From the IMG/VR virus record IMGVR_UViG_3300044522_000743, positions 1-20,091 of that record: DNA of 20,091 nucleotides; one strand, given 5' to 3'. The first letter of the stretch is position 1. Each line of letters starts with the position of its first letter. Under the pieces are notes generated by a model. It ran no database searches. It had not been told where the DNA came from and saw nothing but the letters and a program-made list of their open reading frames with translations. The position numbers and the translations under genes are program-made. The DNA comes from a virus. Positions 7,639 to 14,770 of this stretch are shown piece by piece.

Positions 7639-8132
7639 TTGATCACCTCCACCAGCTTGATAATGTCAGCCTTGGTCTGAGGACTCGTAGACTTGACGAT
7701 CTTTCCTGCCTGATCCTGCAAAATGACGGTCGGTAAACCTATCTGACCAACGGTGGTTTGAAACCCGAGTCGATCTATGTCCACTTCCCCTGCGATGTAC
7801 GATCTGTACTGAATCCCACGCGATTCTAGCAATTTGCGAATCTCTGGATCGGTACGCCATGCTTGTTGCTCCGGTTTAGACTCGTCAACAACAACCGAAA
7901 ACCATTTGATGCCACTGACCGGCTCAGGCTTGGTTTCATCCTCGTCTGGTACTGGTGGCGGGACTGGTCGAACACCACCCTGTTCGATGGCGATGACACT
8001 TCCACTGGACTTGCCCACAAAGTAGGTAAATCCAGCGTGGCTAAACACCACCCGCTCCTCGACTGCTGGCGGAACCAGAGTCGAGGGAACAGGCTGTTGA
8101 GCCAGTAGAACTGCGATCAGAAGTCCGATCAC
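7635..8132 (-). CDS. Exported thioredoxin-like protein lacking cysteines
   Basis: I chose GTG at 8132 because GGAGG lies 7 nt upstream and it overlaps the previous stop as GTGA; an ATG at 8147 is possible but has no SD. The 165-aa product starts MIGLLIAVLLAQQ, a short signal peptide or membrane anchor. A small beta-rich segment (25-52) and a Pro/acidic linker (56-72) come next. Residues about 76-165 read like a thioredoxin fold, with strand WFSVVVDES, helix, strand, then GLPTVILQDQAGKIV with cis-Pro-like Pro134 and a C-terminal helix. There is no Cys at all, so redox activity is excluded. It is coupled to the downstream cysteine peptidase. A chaperone, inhibitor or envelope-binding role is speculation. 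Confidence 0.72.
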   Translation of the reverse strand: MIGLLIAVLLAQQPVPSTLVPPAVEERVVFSHAGFTYFVGKSSGSVIAIEQGGVRPVPPPVPDEDETKPEPVSGIKWFSVVVDESKPEQQAWRTDPEIRKLLESRGIQYRSYIAGEVDIDRLGFQTTVGQIGLPTVILQDQAGKIVKSTSPQTKADIIKLVEVIK

Positions 8133-8317
8133 AGGCCGACCTCCCATTGAACAGATTTGAGCTGCGACTGAATCGACTCTTCACGCTGATTCATGGCCGA
8201 TTTCACGCTGGTCTCGTCGATGCTCACCAGCTCGCCGTTGGCCAGCTTGGAGAGCAGTTCGCGGATCACCTCCACGATAATTGGTGTTAACAGGCGGATG
8301 ATGATCTTGCTGATCAT
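8129..8317 (-). CDS. Small 62-aa protein with hydrophobic/amphipathic N-terminus
   Basis: The start at 8317 overlaps the preceding stop as ATGA, with GGAAG about 9 nt upstream. Residues 1-25 (MISKIIIRLLTPIIVEVIRE...) form a hydrophobic to amphipathic helix that could sit in a membrane. The remainder is polar and helical (about 33-56). It lies in a run of small membrane-type genes and is coupled at both ends, which supports it as real despite its size. A lysis accessory role is possible; no family recognised. Confidence 0.65.
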   Translation of the reverse strand: MISKIIIRLLTPIIVEVIRELLSKLANGELVSIDETSVKSAMNQREESIQSQLKSVQWEVGL

Positions 8318-8547
8318 TTGCTTGCTTCCACTTCATAAATATAAATTGCTTTGGGGCTGAATAAGCCGCGAGGTTTGGCCAAGAGGAATCTTGGTGGTCG
8401 TGGTTTGCCGTTGATGGGACGGGGAGGCAGGAATTGAACCTTGACCTCTTTTTGCTCGACTGTGGTGGTCGTTGTGGTCACTGTCTGTTTTGAACACTGG
8501 CCAGACTGACAGGATTGAGCTGTGTAGATCATGAACTCTGCGAACAA
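8314..8547 (-). CDS. Small 77-aa protein, Thr-rich, unknown
   Basis: The frame ends in an ATGA overlap with the next gene. I prefer the TTG at 8547 because an extended Shine-Dalgarno AAGGTGATCC sits immediately upstream; an internal ATG at 8532 has a poor SD. The protein has a CQSGQC pair at about residues 13-18, a run of six threonines, and a basic Pro-rich C-terminal half (PPRPINGKPRPPRF). No clear signal or membrane segment. It follows the tandem hairpins at 8578-8674, so its expression may be set separately from the genes before it. A 90-aa frame across the same bases was judged a shadow. Confidence 0.55.
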   Translation of the reverse strand: MFAEFMIYTAQSCQSGQCSKQTVTTTTTTVEQKEVKVQFLPPRPINGKPRPPRFLLAKPRGLFSPKAIYIYEVEASK

Positions 8548-8577
8548 GGATCACCTTACCTCTCTTGGGTTTAGGGT

Positions 8578-8674
8578 ATGTTCCCGAAACAGATTTCGGG
8601 AACATCTGTCAACCATTTTGCTGACACCAGCAAAATGGTAACCGTCTCGCCTGTCCTCACGACGGTGAGACGGT
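8578..8674 (-). other. Three tandem hairpins between small genes
   Basis: Hairpin 1 is a perfect 12-bp stem, 8578-8589 with 8594-8605, loop CAGA (ATGTTCCCGAAA / TTTCGGGAACAT). Hairpin 2 is a perfect 12-bp stem, 8612-8623 with 8628-8639, loop ACAC (ACCATTTTGCTG / CAGCAAAATGGT). Hairpin 3 pairs ACCGTCTC 8641-8648 with GAGACGGT 8667-8674, with an alternative inner CTCAC/GTGAG stem. Spacers are 6 and 1 nt. None is followed by a T-run on the coding strand, so these are not standard intrinsic terminators. They may be RNA-processing or stability elements, or protein-binding sites. Confidence 0.75.
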
Positions 8675-8689
8675 AGGCGGGGAGACTGC

Positions 8690-8875
8690 TCACTTCTTCG
8701 GGTCTCTGAGAGACCTGCGATAGGCTGCGATTGCGTAGATGATTGCGGCAGCAGCATACATGGTTTGCGGAATCGAAGGGTCAATTGAACTGCCTTGAAC
8801 CGCTTTATCTGTGACGATTTGGGCTACTGGCACGATCCATCCATAGTCAGGGTTGATAACTTCTTCGATCCGCAT
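8690..8875 (-). CDS. Small 61-aa probable membrane protein
   Basis: ATG at 8875 with AAGGG 8 nt upstream, 4 nt after the stop of the previous gene. Residues about 39-53 (MYAAAAIIYAIAAY) form a short hydrophobic helix followed by a basic tail (RRSLRDPKK), the positive-inside pattern of a single-pass protein with a cytoplasmic C-terminus. A weaker hydrophobic stretch is at 12-21. It sits in a cluster of three small membrane proteins. A holin or holin-like role is possible but no family is recognised. Its stop lies 15 bp from the tandem hairpins. Confidence 0.65.
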   Translation of the reverse strand: MRIEEVINPDYGWIVPVAQIVTDKAVQGSSIDPSIPQTMYAAAAIIYAIAAYRRSLRDPKK

Positions 8876-8879
8876 GTCA

Positions 8880-9098
8880 TCAGCCCTTTGGTGCTGGTGG
8901 CGTTTGGCCAGAGTTCAGGTAGATGAGCGTTTGGGCGATTCCGAACGCCAATGCCATGCCCAATGGGCTGGTGGTCGCAACGATAGAATCAAGGTGTTGG
9001 CTGAGAACTCCCAGTGCCGTCACAGCGCCTGCAAGAGCCATGCGAATGATGATCGCTCTGGCTTGCTGGGCGTTGATTTGTCCAATCCAGTCGTTCAT
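8880..9098 (-). CDS. Small 72-aa holin-like membrane protein
   Basis: ATG at 9098 with AAGGA 8 nt upstream. Two hydrophobic segments are visible, about residues 16-33 (IIIRMALAGAVTALGVL) and 47-62 (GMALAFGIAQTLIYL), with a short polar tail TPPAPKG. Two short membrane helices in a 70-residue protein next to other small membrane genes is the profile of a class II holin, a pore-former that triggers lysis. The call is by architecture only. Confidence 0.65.
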   Translation of the reverse strand: MNDWIGQINAQQARAIIIRMALAGAVTALGVLSQHLDSIVATTSPLGMALAFGIAQTLIYLNSGQTPPAPKG

Positions 9099-9109
9099 AT
9101 CGGAGTCCT

Positions 9110-9355
9110 TCAGATCGGCCTTGGTTTGGGTGGCACTGGGATGACGGATGGGTTCCAGACGTAGTTTGGGTCGTCCAGATAGTTCTGAAACACCGGAGCT
9201 GGGGCATTTACAAGCTGGGTGACCAACTGGGCGTGCCGTCTGGAATCCACGGAATACCGCTCGATAGCCTTTTGGCGTGCCAGCCGTTTAGCCTGTTCCT
9301 CTGGCGTTATTTTGGGTTTGCCCCTGAGCCAGTCGAGTAATTCGCGTCCGGTCAT
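9110..9355 (-). CDS. Small 81-aa basic protein, unknown
   Basis: The start overlaps the previous stop as ATGA (9352-9355), with AAAGGGGA upstream. The first half is a charged helix (about 17-36, EEQAKRLARQKAIERYS); the C-terminus is Pro-rich (VIPVPPKPRPI). No membrane segment or enzyme motif. It is sandwiched between two small holin-like genes and coupled to the first, so it could be an accessory or antiholin-type partner, but nothing in the sequence proves this. Confidence 0.65.
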   Translation of the reverse strand: MTGRELLDWLRGKPKITPEEQAKRLARQKAIERYSVDSRRHAQLVTQLVNAPAPVFQNYLDDPNYVWNPSVIPVPPKPRPI

Positions 9356-9561
9356 TTGGATATCCCCTTTGGAACGGTGAAGCAGTGGCCCAGGACGATT
9401 CCAACTCCGAGTGCAAAGCTGAGGCTGTGCTGATTGACTTCCCAGATCGCTTCAGACCATGTCACGCCACCAGACTGCCACTTGATCAGATCAACAATCA
9501 GCAGCACGATTGCAACTGTGATCAACACGACAAAGTTCTTGGCGGCAGCACTGAAAGTCAT
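9352..9561 (-). CDS. Small 69-aa holin-like membrane protein
   Basis: The ATG at 9561 overlaps the previous stop by one base (TGATG). Residues about 9-26 (NFVVLITVAIVLLIVDLI) and 46-62 (SLSFALGVGIVLGHCF) are hydrophobic helices separated by a polar loop with two Trp, and the tail ends KGISK. Two membrane spans and small size fit a holin. It directly follows the adhesion module, and a second holin-like gene lies just downstream, so the two may act as a pair or as holin and antiholin. Assignment by architecture only. Confidence 0.65.
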   Translation of the reverse strand: MTFSAAAKNFVVLITVAIVLLIVDLIKWQSGGVTWSEAIWEVNQHSLSFALGVGIVLGHCFTVPKGISK

Positions 9562-10136
9562 CAGATTGGCCCGTTAGCTGTTCCGTTGGATGTTCCGTTG
9601 CCGTTATTTACAGGCCAGAGAGGTGGCAGGCTTGCGAAGAATTCGCCCACTGTTGGAACCGCTTGCGTCCCCGCCTGAACAGCCTGAACCATGCCGTAAA
9701 ACAAGCTCCAGATTGAGTCGCGGTAAGCGATCGCGGCATCACCTTCAGACTTGTAAGTCGTGATGTTGGAGAGCGTCCAGCTTGTGGCTGAAAGGATGCT
9801 ATCGTATTGCTTAACCGAAACTGCCTGGTCGAGAAACGAGCCGATGCCGTTGCCGATTTCGGTGAGTCGTTGGATGACGTAGGCTTGCTGTTCCTCTGCC
9901 GTCAGATCAATGACCGACCATGTATCAGATACGGATGTGCCATTGAAAGCAAAGCTCTGAGAAAGTCGCTGTGTGGCAGGGTTATAGCTTGGGATGGGCG
10001 ACGAGGTGTAAGGGTAATAGCCGTATGTGGCTAAGGATGCATCATCCAAAGCGTTGAAATTGGATACAGTCGTGAAGGACTGTGGTAGCCACTGTGGGCT
10101 GGAGATACCGTTTGGACTGACTTGGCAATACTGCAT
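9561..10136 (-). CDS. 191-aa tail-fibre-associated or assembly-like protein
   Basis: ATG at 10136 with TAAGGAG 6 nt upstream, 9 nt after the LamG gene stop. The N-terminal half is beta-like with aromatic residues (YGYYPYTSSPIPSYNPATQRL). A segment WSVIDLTAEEQQAYV then leads into a helical C-terminal half (about 80-170), and the tail is Asn/Gly-rich. A short beta domain followed by a W-x-V-x-[DL]-LT-x-EE-type turn and helices is seen in several small phage proteins encoded after tail-fibre genes, some acting as fibre assembly factors. I infer such a role from this pattern and position; similarity was not tested. Confidence 0.65.
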   Translation of the reverse strand: MQYCQVSPNGISSPQWLPQSFTTVSNFNALDDASLATYGYYPYTSSPIPSYNPATQRLSQSFAFNGTSVSDTWSVIDLTAEEQQAYVIQRLTEIGNGIGSFLDQAVSVKQYDSILSATSWTLSNITTYKSEGDAAIAYRDSIWSLFYGMVQAVQAGTQAVPTVGEFFASLPPLWPVNNGNGTSNGTANGPI

Positions 10137-10145
10137 GTTTGCTCC

Positions 10146-12251
10146 TTATGCGTTGGGGAATGCGGATGTGGGCAAGGCGATCTCACGGGCTATGCCTTTA
10201 GTTGTTCGGAAGTCGTCAATATTTCCGTTGAATGCTAGGACGGTCGCCATGTATCCCACGACAAGAGTGCCTGTGGAAGAAAAATCATTGACCCAATTGG
10301 AACCAGATGAAGTTACTGCCTGCAATACACCATTGACACCAAGTTTAATTGTTGATCCGCTGCTGCGTGTTGCCTGTAGGAAATACCAAGTGTTTAGAGA
10401 TGGAGTCCAATTTGTATAAGCAAATACAGAGGCGTTTCCGTGTCGGCCAAGTCGCAGGCGTTTTGTTCCGGCAGAATCTTCAAGGCCAAACCACCAGTGC
10501 GTAAAACCCGCAGACGTAGTTGATGTCATCGTGTTAGCGATGCCCATGATAGTATTGGTTGTCGGGAGTGCCGAAAAGTTAACCCAGCATTCGATTGTGA
10601 AATCTCCAAGCCCAAACGCAATTGAAGCATGGCTTGCAACTGTTAAATAGTCCCCAGTTCCATCAAAATACGCAGATGCTCCACCAAACTGGCTTTGAGT
10701 CGTGCTGATTTGAGCGTTGCCGACTGGAGTCACTGCCAGTGCATTTGCCGAATTATCTGTAAATATCGTGCTTCCGTTTGCCCCATCCATGTGCAGGAGC
10801 AGAGAGACGTTGCTGAAATAGCGGTCATTTCCGGTGGCGAATTCTGGTAGTGCCGCAGCGGGTGGCGTGAATACTGATGTGTATCGGGCGTATTTGGTGA
10901 TGCGGAGGTCGTCCATATAACCGTTGTAAGTGAAAACACTTGATTGAGTGTCTACAAACCCGCTGATTCGCATTGCATTGTCAGTTAGATTGGTTGAAGA
11001 AGTAACGCTTGTTTGCGAGACTCCATCCACGTAAAGCGTAACCGTTGTACCGTTTCTGACTAATGCAACGTGCTGCCACTGATTGGCAACTCGCCCTGTT
11101 GTAGTTGATAAAATTGTGGCATTATTTAGATAAACCAGAAACCCGCCATCGTTTTCGCGAAGCATAAGACCGTTTGTGCCTGTTGCCGCCGTCCTGAAGT
11201 CGATCATTCCTCGCAGGCTTGATCCAGATGTGAGGGAATAAAACCACCCTTCAATTGTGTAATTGCCTGTGCCGAGCGCGAACACAGAATTGGCGGGAAT
11301 TGTTAATGAGTCTCCAGTACCGTCAAAGTATCCTGATGCAGCACCGAACTTGCTTTGGGTCGTTGATATTTGGGCATTAGCAGCAGCAGTCACCGTCAAA
11401 GCCGATGGCCCAGCATCCACAAAGTTCGTCGATGCGTTCGTGCCATCCATGTGCAGCAGGAGCGATGTGTAATTGTAGTAAGGGTCGGCCACCGTGGATG
11501 ATGCGGTTGTTGGCAATGCTGCTGTGGGAGGCGTGAAATTGGAGACGTAGCGAGCAAATCGGGAAATCCTGAGGTCGTCGAGGTAGCCGTTTAATGGAAA
11601 GACGTTGCTATCTTTCTCTGCACCAATCTTCAGCGGCTTGCTGTTATTGTACAGCGTTGAACTAAATGTTGCTGTTGTACCAGCGATGCCGTTTAAATAT
11701 GGAGTAAATGTGCTGCCATTCCGAACTAGGGCAAAATGATACCATGTTCCGGTAGCAGCGGCAGTAGCAGAAAACAGTACGTTGCTGGGTCCGTTCCACG
11801 TATTCGCGGCTGTGCTTAAGTAGAATGCAAACTGCGAGCTACTGTTAAGAACGATTACCCATCCGCCAAAAGTGTTTCCCGTGCCAAATGGAGTGACAAT
11901 GGTCGGGGTTCCAGAGACTGAGTTAAAATACACCCATCCCTCGATTGTGAAATCGCCAGACGTAAGGTCAAGTGCAGCGGAATATGGGATCTGGACAGCA
12001 TCCCCGCTACCATCGAAATACGCGCTCGCTCCACCGTACTTGCTCTGGGTTGTGGATATTTGGGCGTTACCAACTGGAGTCACTGCAATTGCATTTAAAC
12101 TGCTATCGGTAAACGTGGTCGATCCATTCGTACCGTCCATACTGAGCATCAGCGAAACGGCTGAATAGTAAGGGTCGCCACCATCTATGACGATACCTCC
12201 ACCACCACCGATACCAGTCTTTTTACGATTGCGGATAATGTTGGCTAACAT
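10146..12251 (-). CDS. Protein with three LamG/concanavalin-like repeats (host adhesion)
   Basis: I chose ATG at 12251, which overlaps the tail-fibre stop as TGATG with GGAGG 11 nt upstream; the longer reading from 12284 lies inside the fibre gene. The 701-aa product has a basic start (IIRNRKK), a Gly run (15-19), then three homologous jelly-roll units at about 27-249, 256-469 and 477-698. Each has LLHMDG-type, NAQISTTQS, YFDG[ST]GD, FTIE[GC]W, a Trp-x-x-x-A-hydrophobic-x-RN/S strand, and DDLR-type motifs. LamG-like folds bind glycans or glycoproteins. Coupling to the tail fibre suggests a virion adhesin for host-surface sugars. No catalytic residues of a glycosidase were recognised. Confidence 0.88.
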   Translation of the reverse strand: MLANIIRNRKKTGIGGGGGIVIDGGDPYYSAVSLMLSMDGTNGSTTFTDSSLNAIAVTPVGNAQISTTQSKYGGASAYFDGSGDAVQIPYSAALDLTSGDFTIEGWVYFNSVSGTPTIVTPFGTGNTFGGWVIVLNSSSQFAFYLSTAANTWNGPSNVLFSATAAATGTWYHFALVRNGSTFTPYLNGIAGTTATFSSTLYNNSKPLKIGAEKDSNVFPLNGYLDDLRISRFARYVSNFTPPTAALPTTASSTVADPYYNYTSLLLHMDGTNASTNFVDAGPSALTVTAAANAQISTTQSKFGAASGYFDGTGDSLTIPANSVFALGTGNYTIEGWFYSLTSGSSLRGMIDFRTAATGTNGLMLRENDGGFLVYLNNATILSTTTGRVANQWQHVALVRNGTTVTLYVDGVSQTSVTSSTNLTDNAMRISGFVDTQSSVFTYNGYMDDLRITKYARYTSVFTPPAAALPEFATGNDRYFSNVSLLLHMDGANGSTIFTDNSANALAVTPVGNAQISTTQSQFGGASAYFDGTGDYLTVASHASIAFGLGDFTIECWVNFSALPTTNTIMGIANTMTSTTSAGFTHWWFGLEDSAGTKRLRLGRHGNASVFAYTNWTPSLNTWYFLQATRSSGSTIKLGVNGVLQAVTSSGSNWVNDFSSTGTLVVGYMATVLAFNGNIDDFRTTKGIAREIALPTSAFPNA
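10158..12173 (-). repeat. Three diverged copies of a ~220-residue LamG-like unit
   Basis: Approximate limits in DNA are 12173-11505, 11486-10845 and 10823-10158. Shared coding segments include GNAQISTTQS (AANAQISTTQS in copy 2), YFDG[ST]GD and LLHMDG. Copies 1 and 3 are more alike at the start (AVTPVGNAQISTTQS in both) than either is to copy 2 (VTAAANAQISTTQS). This indicates duplication within the gene followed by divergence, or gene conversion between units. Confidence 0.8.
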
Positions 12252-14113
12252 CAGAAGTTTTGACCTCCAATGTAACCTTGCCAAGTCGTTCCACCATCAG
12301 AGGTAAAGAATGCGAACGAATCCACCTTGCCTATCGCAGATGTAATCGTTGGCGGAGTTCCACCAGCCCATTTAATTGACGTGGGCCAACTAACTGACCT
12401 TGGTATCCCGTCAGCAGTGAATATCAGCGTAAATGAAGCACCGGAACCGCTTGCAGGAACGTTTGTTATAGATATGGGCGTGGTGATGGCTGCGTTGAGG
12501 CTGACCGTGAAGATGTTCGATGTTTCGAGATTTAATGTCAGCGTGCCGGATGAAATCGTTGGGCTGGAGACAGATTCGCTGTAATCACGAAGTTTGGCCC
12601 TGAACAGCTCGTTATCCTGTAGATTCTGCGCCCCTGTAAAGGCGTTTGCACCAGCAGTGATGTAACCGGAGGGGTTGCTTGTGCTGTAGCCGTCGGTAAT
12701 TCCGTAGCCTGACAGCGTGGTTGGCTTGCCTGTGATGTTCGCAAACGTCAGGCAGGATGTCGTGGCATAGTTGCCCAGCGGTTGATAAGTTGCCGTGGCA
12801 TTGGCTGTGGTCAGATAGACCGTCAGGTTTGGCGTGCCTGTAATATTCGCATACGTGAAATTTGCCGATGGGAGCTTGGCGTCCAGTGCGGTTTGCAAGC
12901 CTGTCACGTTCGCGATGCTGTGCGTGTGGCCCAAGACTGCGTAGGTTGCGTTGGCACTGGATATGGTCAGGTAGGGAGTCAGGTTGGCCGAGGTTAAACC
13001 GTCAGTGATGCCATATCCAGCGAGCGTTGTGGGCGTGCCTGTCAGGTTGGCAAAGGTCAGGTTTGCGGATGTGAGATAACTGCCAATTGCAGCATAGCGA
13101 CTGTCCGCATAGCCTTGAGTTAGGATTGAATAATCGGTCATAATGGGAGTACGAAGTAAAGTCCGATTAGCGTTTTGGAACACGAGTTCCGCTGACTCTC
13201 CTATTTTCAAAGTAGTTTTATAGTCATAGGCATGGTCAAACGCTAAAGATGGATCTACGGCGGTTAAATCGTTTGTTGCAGTAAGGTATATCTGGCTAGG
13301 TCGCCCAAAAGCAGTACCGTTGCTATATCTTGAAATTTGCGAAATCGAAAATAGGTCTATCTCTGCTACAACACCGCCAGATACTTTATCCGCATTGGTG
13401 TTTGGGGCGTAAGCGCCGGCAGTTCCTACAGCATATCGAGCATGAATGCCGCCGTTAATTGCGTGAGGATCATATACCTGTGTAGTCCCCGACGGTCGCT
13501 GTGTGGCCTGCACATCAAAAGTAGCAGTGGTAAGGGTGTTGGCATTGACCTTAGTAGACGATTCAAGATACACCTCGCCATACTGGCCAAGCAGCAATCG
13601 TCCTGTCTTTGAGGTGTTTGCAGTACCTGTGTCGTTGGCGTTAAACCCAATAGACTTATACTGTAGAATTGTAGAACCGGACGACGAATATAAGCTACCG
13701 TCAAATATAGTCTTTGTAACCGTACCCGATGTGTTACTTGTCAATATCCCACGGGAATAGCCCTGAATGGGGCCACTGGCCGATGTAATGGAACTGTATT
13801 TTGGGAATTGAGATAACGTGCCTGCGGTGGTCTGCGTATCTTTCCAGACCTGAATATAATTGGCGTCTACAATGGTCGTGACATCGTTTGCAGTCAGCGA
13901 AACATTCCCCGTACGATTATTGAACGCCGTAACACCACCCGGCTGGGCCGACAGCACCCCATTGCCCGTGATCGACAGATTATCCCCAACGATGATTCCA
14001 CCGAGCGTGGCGTTTGTGGCTGGAACCAGCGTCGTGCCTGTGATTGTTACTGGGGCAGGGTTTACAGCTACTTTTTCGGCGACGTTTTGCTTGACTACGA
14101 TGATGTCAGCCAC
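12251..14113 (-). CDS. Tail-fibre protein with fibre repeats
   Basis: GTG at 14113 is chosen: GGAGG lies 9 nt upstream and the start overlaps the preceding stop (GTGGCTGA). The earlier ATG at 14170 lies inside the neighbour. The 620-aa product has an N-terminal part with LGGIIVGDNLSITGNGVLSA and VTAFNNRTGNVSLTANDV, a pattern common in phage fibre proteins. The middle is beta-rich (90-330). Collagen-free fibre repeats follow at 349-476 (LTGTPTTLAGYGITDG twice, and NVTGLQTALDAKLP). The C-terminal beta domain (510-620) ends in GGTTWQGYIGGQNF. It should be a trimeric receptor-binding or fibre-shaft component. No intramolecular chaperone is seen. Confidence 0.88.
   Translation of the reverse strand: MADIIVVKQNVAEKVAVNPAPVTITGTTLVPATNATLGGIIVGDNLSITGNGVLSAQPGGVTAFNNRTGNVSLTANDVTTIVDANYIQVWKDTQTTAGTLSQFPKYSSITSASGPIQGYSRGILTSNTSGTVTKTIFDGSLYSSSGSTILQYKSIGFNANDTGTANTSKTGRLLLGQYGEVYLESSTKVNANTLTTATFDVQATQRPSGTTQVYDPHAINGGIHARYAVGTAGAYAPNTNADKVSGGVVAEIDLFSISQISRYSNGTAFGRPSQIYLTATNDLTAVDPSLAFDHAYDYKTTLKIGESAELVFQNANRTLLRTPIMTDYSILTQGYADSRYAAIGSYLTSANLTFANLTGTPTTLAGYGITDGLTSANLTPYLTISSANATYAVLGHTHSIANVTGLQTALDAKLPSANFTYANITGTPNLTVYLTTANATATYQPLGNYATTSCLTFANITGKPTTLSGYGITDGYSTSNPSGYITAGANAFTGAQNLQDNELFRAKLRDYSESVSSPTISSGTLTLNLETSNIFTVSLNAAITTPISITNVPASGSGASFTLIFTADGIPRSVSWPTSIKWAGGTPPTITSAIGKVDSFAFFTSDGGTTWQGYIGGQNF
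12686..13069 (-). repeat. Tail-fibre repeats (GxPTTLxGYGITDG type)
   Basis: Two clear copies lie at 12998-13069 and 12686-12754, encoding residues 349-372 and 454-476. They share LTFAN[LI]TG[TK]PTTL[AS]GYGITDG, with two partial units between them (NFTYANITGTPNL and related YLTxxNAT segments). These match the repeat seen in many phage tail fibres. Recombination between such copies is a known route to fibre length change; that is background, not seen here. Confidence 0.75.
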
Positions 14114-14462
14114 GGCTGTAGACCTCCACGTCTCCTGCCACGATGGTTCGTTCGTACTGGTTCGTGTCAATCATGACCAGATACCAACTGCCAACCCCAA
14201 CAGTCAGATTGGACGTTTGGGTGTCTGTCCACTTGACTGCAATTGAGCCATTTGCAGCGTTTAAGACTTGTATAGTCGCTGTTTCGTTGCTTGACGTGCT
14301 TTCGATGACCGACTCAAACGCATAGCCCGTGACGTTGGTCGGCACAAACGTGGTCGTCCCGTTTGCGACGACATTCGTGCCGATCTGATAGGGCATGGTC
14401 ACGTCATCACCAGCGATAAACTTGACTTTGATCTTGGCTGGAAGCTGTTCGTAATTGCTCAT
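14106..14462 (-). CDS. 118-aa structural protein, possible baseplate/fibre adaptor domain
   Basis: ATG at 14462 overlaps the upstream stop by one base (TGATG), with GGAG 10 nt before it. The protein is mostly beta-strand, with KIKVKFIAGDDVTMPYQIG near the start and WYLVMIDTNQYERTIVAGDVEV at the end. This layout recalls small domains of phage upper-baseplate or fibre-anchoring proteins of the BppU N-terminal type, but I cannot confirm the family. Its stop overlaps the tail-fibre start, so it probably works with that protein, for example as an attachment domain. Confidence 0.7.
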   Translation of the reverse strand: MSNYEQLPAKIKVKFIAGDDVTMPYQIGTNVVANGTTTFVPTNVTGYAFESVIESTSSNETATIQVLNAANGSIAVKWTDTQTSNLTVGVGSWYLVMIDTNQYERTIVAGDVEVYSRG

Positions 14463-14770
14463 CAGACAACTGCTCCAATCCAGGCTCCGTTGGTGGTCAC
14501 GCCTTTATTGTTTGTGACCAGCACCGTAAGCGACTTGATGCCGGTCGATCCAAACGAGACAGTCACAGAACCCGTGGAGCCGCCAGAAACGATGGTCACA
14601 CCAGTTCCGGCAGTCCATGCAAATGTCAGATTTGGAGCGTGGCATTCTGCACTGAACGTGTACTGGCCCGTTGTCAGATAAGGGCCGTTTGGAGCGTTGA
14701 CGATACAGTTGGGCAGAATCAGCCCGTTCATGATCATGGATGCGGCAGGGTTGCCTCGTCTCATTCTCAT
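14462..14770 (-). CDS. 102-aa Ig/PKD-like beta-sandwich protein
   Basis: The start overlaps the previous stop as ATGA (14767-14770), with GGAG 8 nt upstream. After a basic start (MRMRRG) come alternating strands: YTFSAECHAPNLTFAWTAG, VTIVSGG, GSVTVSFGSTGIKSLTVLVTNNKG. This matches the rhythm of PKD or Ig-like domains (W in strand C, a G-x-x-x-L-x-V-x-V-x-N ending), which phages often place on capsids, tails or fibres for weak surface binding. No signal peptide, so probably a virion decoration or adhesion protein. Confidence 0.7.
   Translation of the reverse strand: MRMRRGNPAASMIMNGLILPNCIVNAPNGPYLTTGQYTFSAECHAPNLTFAWTAGTGVTIVSGGSTGSVTVSFGSTGIKSLTVLVTNNKGVTTNGAWIGAVV

Noticed and set aside
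8333-8605. A 90-aa minus-strand frame starting inside hairpin 1
   Set aside because: It overlaps the 77-aa gene in another frame, has no SD, and lacks the ATGA coupling to the next gene that the 77-aa frame has.
9561-9678. Repetitive Asn/Gly/Thr codons at the end of the 191-aa gene as a DNA repeat element
   Set aside because: The short GGAAC/GGTAAC-like units are only the codons of an NGNGTSNGTANG tail, with no longer repeat period.
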